Notes under the pieces: model-generated
The model's database searches: none
What the model was told of the DNA's origin: nothing
What the model saw: the letters and a program-made list of their open reading frames with translations, nothing else
Made by a program: the position numbers and the translations under genes
Assembly (NCBI GenBank): GCA_030600725.1
Contig: JAUVLN010000073.1
Coordinates: 1 to 8,669 of the forward strand
Direction: 5' to 3'
Length of the DNA stretch: 8,669 nucleotides
From: Thermoplasmatota archaeon
Lineage (GTDB): Archaea > Thermoplasmatota > Penumbrarchaeia > Penumbrarchaeales > Penumbrarchaeaceae
Part shown: positions 6,636 through 8,669 of the stretch, in pieces
How the letters are laid out: the number at the start of each line of letters is the position of its first letter
Position numbering within the stretch: position 1 is the first letter of the stretch

Positions 6636-7772
6636 TCAGATATATCCGTCGAATTCGATCGAGGTACCATCTATTCCTACCCCCCCTCCCTTCTCCACTT
6701 CGCCAACGACCTTGCCGCCTTCCGGCCCCAGGACCTCAAGGACCTTATCAACATGATCGGCATCGACCACTATGGAGAAACCCATTCCCATATTGAACGT
6801 CTGGTACATCTCCAGATCATCCACCGATCCAAGTACCTGAAGCATCCTGAAGATCGGGGGCACATCAAGGGGCTCCTTGATGCGATAGGCCCACCCTTTG
6901 TTCATTCTGGGTAGGTTCCTGAGCCCCCCACCCGTTATATGGGCCATTCCATGTATCGATCCACGGGTACAATTTGCAATCATCTCCATGATGGACCTTA
7001 CGTAGATCGCGGTTGGTACCAGAAGCATTTCCCCCACGATGAGGTCTCCGTTATCGCCAGCCCACGATTCGAACTCCGCCCTGGATGTGGGGAACCGGTT
7101 CCTGCCCTTCCAGGTGCCCGTACCGAGGATATCCTCAAGGGATGCGGTCAATTGGATATCGCTGTCCTCCAGGATCCTTCTGACCAGGGAGAAGCCGTTG
7201 GAATGTATGCCGGTTGATGGAAGGCCGATGATCAGGTCCCCCTCGAGTATCCCCTCTCCGGTGATCACATCGTCCTTACCGACGGCTCCAAGGCAGGTTC
7301 CTGCGAGATCCAGTCCGTTTACGATCTCCGGTAGCGTTGCGGTCTCCCCTCCTATTATCGTCAGGTTCGACTGCCTCGCGCCATCGTTCAACCCGACACC
7401 GATCTGTCCCAGTAACTCCGGCGAGGGGCTCTCGGTCGCGATGTAATCCACGAATGCCAACGGCTCGGCGCCTATGCAGATCATGTCGTTGACGTTCATC
7501 GCCATGCAGTCGATCCCCACCGTATCCCACTTATTCAGGCTCTCGGCGATCATGATCTTGGTCCCCACCCCGTCCGTACACAGTGATAGGTATCTGTCCC
7601 CGATATCGATCAAACCTGTGAAATGTCCGCCGATATCCACATGTCCTCCGAAACCTTCCCTGCGGAACCTGAGGGCCGATACCAGTGATCTGATCGAGTC
7701 ACCCTCTTTCATTATATCCACACCGGATCGTGCATAGGTCATGCCGTCCTCATCGGTATCCTTCATGTCCAT
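6636..7772 (-). CDS. purM: Phosphoribosylformylglycinamidine cyclo-ligase (AIR synthetase)
   Basis: Cytoplasmic enzyme of de novo purine synthesis: it uses ATP to close formylglycinamidine ribonucleotide into aminoimidazole ribonucleotide. The 378-residue product shows the PurM order: MTYARSGVDI near the N-terminus; CTDGVGTK at 65-72; the family nucleotide motif D-x4-G-A-x-P as DMICIGAEP at 96-104; IGGETATLPE at 140-149; STGIHSNGFSLVRR at 186-199; LLVPTAIYV at 250-258; and MAHITGGGLRNLPR at 276-289. Between SLVRRI and LLVPTAIY it has about 50 residues where the E. coli enzyme, from memory, has about 22. That PTAIY is PTRIY in E. coli. The start is ambiguous: GTG 7775 abuts the map stop, ATG 7772 lies 4 nt from the GGTG core, and ATG 7766 lies 10 nt away. 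I chose 7772 because spacing to other starts here is 5-6 nt. It is probably co-transcribed with map. Confidence 0.95.
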   Translation of the reverse strand: MDMKDTDEDGMTYARSGVDIMKEGDSIRSLVSALRFRREGFGGHVDIGGHFTGLIDIGDRYLSLCTDGVGTKIMIAESLNKWDTVGIDCMAMNVNDMICIGAEPLAFVDYIATESPSPELLGQIGVGLNDGARQSNLTIIGGETATLPEIVNGLDLAGTCLGAVGKDDVITGEGILEGDLIIGLPSTGIHSNGFSLVRRILEDSDIQLTASLEDILGTGTWKGRNRFPTSRAEFESWAGDNGDLIVGEMLLVPTAIYVRSIMEMIANCTRGSIHGMAHITGGGLRNLPRMNKGWAYRIKEPLDVPPIFRMLQVLGSVDDLEMYQTFNMGMGFSIVVDADHVDKVLEVLGPEGGKVVGEVEKGGGVGIDGTSIEFDGYI

Positions 7773-7775
7773 CAC

Positions 7776-8666
7776 TCACCTGGTAAGTAAAATACATCCC
7801 TTCTCCGTGATATATACGGTATGTTCGGTCTGTGCGACCATCCCCCCGGATATCTCCCGTAGTATGGGGAACGAATAAATGGCCTGAGCTCTCAAAAGCC
7901 CGTTTGTGACCTTCTCACCTTTATTGAACCTGGAGGATATGGACCTCTCCGAGAATGGAAGGGATGGAAATTTCTCCATTATCATCCGGAGGGCATTGCT
8001 CTGACTGTCCTTCAGATACCTCTTCTCCCTCACGAACCTGTATATGTTCGACCTCTTCCCGTTAACCACCTCGCCCACTCCCGTGGTGGCGAAAGGTTCA
8101 ATGGCAACGATGGTACCCGCCGGAATGACGTCTGTACCCCTGTCGTCATAACTGGGGACGGAAAGGCCCGCATGGAGCTTGTATCTCTCGATACTGTGCC
8201 CAGTCAGGTTGATGATCGGTCTGAACCCCATCGAGTTTATGGTCCTTTCCACTATGGAGCCGATCCTGGAGAGGTTTATCCCGCCCCTGACAACCTCGAT
8301 CGCCGCATCCAATGATCTCTTCGAGGCATCGATCAGCGAAGAGTATGTATCTGTCCCCACCTCCACCGTCCTGGCTGTATCTCCGATACATCCGTCGATA
8401 TGGGCGCCCACATCTATCTTGACCAGGTCCCCCTGTGAGAACTTAAGCTTGTCATTCGCCCTGGGCGTATAGTGGGCCGCGATATCGTTCACCGCGATAT
8501 TGACCGGAAAAGCAACCATGCCCCCGCTGTCCACGATGAACTCCTCCACACCTTCCGCGACATCCAGGTACGGCGTATCCTCCTCCACCATCCTGACGCC
8601 CAGATCGCGGGCGCGCCCTGCGATCTCGCCGGCCCGCTTCCATCTGGAGAGCTCCCGATCATCCAT
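7776..8666 (-). CDS. map: Methionine aminopeptidase, type II
   Basis: Removes the initiator methionine from new proteins with small second residues, using a two-metal site in the pita-bread fold. The 296 residues match the usual archaeal length of about 295. All expected ligands are present: catalytic H65 in IAAHYTP, metal ligands D85 (KIDVG), D96 (DGCIGDTA), H157 (TGHSIERY), E190 (AIEPFATTG) and E281 (TEHTVYIT). The roughly 60-residue helical insert between H157 and E281 regions marks it as type II rather than the shorter bacterial type I. The N-terminus WKRAGEIAGRAR fits the family, so the ATG at 8666 is probably the true start, though only 3 bases upstream are visible and no Shine-Dalgarno site can be judged. 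The stop TGA directly abuts purM, and the end of the gene supplies its GGTGA ribosome site. Confidence 0.96.
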   Translation of the reverse strand: MDDRELSRWKRAGEIAGRARDLGVRMVEEDTPYLDVAEGVEEFIVDSGGMVAFPVNIAVNDIAAHYTPRANDKLKFSQGDLVKIDVGAHIDGCIGDTARTVEVGTDTYSSLIDASKRSLDAAIEVVRGGINLSRIGSIVERTINSMGFRPIINLTGHSIERYKLHAGLSVPSYDDRGTDVIPAGTIVAIEPFATTGVGEVVNGKRSNIYRFVREKRYLKDSQSNALRMIMEKFPSLPFSERSISSRFNKGEKVTNGLLRAQAIYSFPILREISGGMVAQTEHTVYITEKGCILLTR

Positions 8667-8669
8667 CTG

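Noticed and set aside
1..8669. Mobile element, CRISPR array, toxin-antitoxin or defence genes
   Set aside because: Nearly all sequence is taken by conserved housekeeping genes; I found no transposase, regular repeat array or accessory gene.

Overview
This is an archaeal housekeeping locus with every gene on the minus strand. In transcription order (right to left) it reads: methionine aminopeptidase type II (map), AIR synthetase (purM), a 294-bp gap, a tRNA-Lys(UUU) gene interrupted in its D arm, RNA polymerase subunit H (rpoH), subunit B (rpoB), and the first 795 codons of subunit A' (rpoA1), which leaves the window at base 1. The rpoH-rpoB-rpoA1 order, the short Rpo5-type subunit H, the separate A' subunit and the Shine-Dalgarno sites of the GGAGGTG type are archaeal. 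Subunit B is one unsplit chain of about 1,140 residues. Most methanogens and haloarchaea split it into B' and B''. With the euryarchaeal-looking gene order this suggests Thermoplasmatota or a relative, but the assignment is an inference and I cannot name a genus.

Layout: bases 1-2385 rpoA1 (3' end missing); 2398-5811 rpoB; 5812-5882 a short AT-rich junction that holds an 18-codon reading frame with its own Shine-Dalgarno site; 5883-6164 rpoH; 6165-6226 a leader with no clear promoter; 6227-6341 tRNA-Lys with an intron of about 40 nt; 6342-6635 an intergenic region with a good TATA box, a probable purM terminator and several short repeats; 6636-7772 purM; 7776-8666 map.

How they work together: RpoH, RpoB and RpoA' are core parts of one RNA polymerase. 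RpoA' carries the catalytic Mg-binding NADFDGD loop, RpoB the second half of the active-site cleft, and RpoH is the small assembly subunit. The only convincing promoter between purM and rpoA1 lies upstream of the tRNA, so the tRNA and polymerase genes may share a transcript. map and purM are packed stop-to-start and look co-transcribed, but they have unrelated roles (N-terminal Met removal; purine synthesis).

I see no mobile element, CRISPR array, defence island or new multi-gene system. The most unusual items are the non-canonical D-arm intron in tRNA-Lys and the mini reading frame whose stop overlaps the likely TTG start of rpoB.
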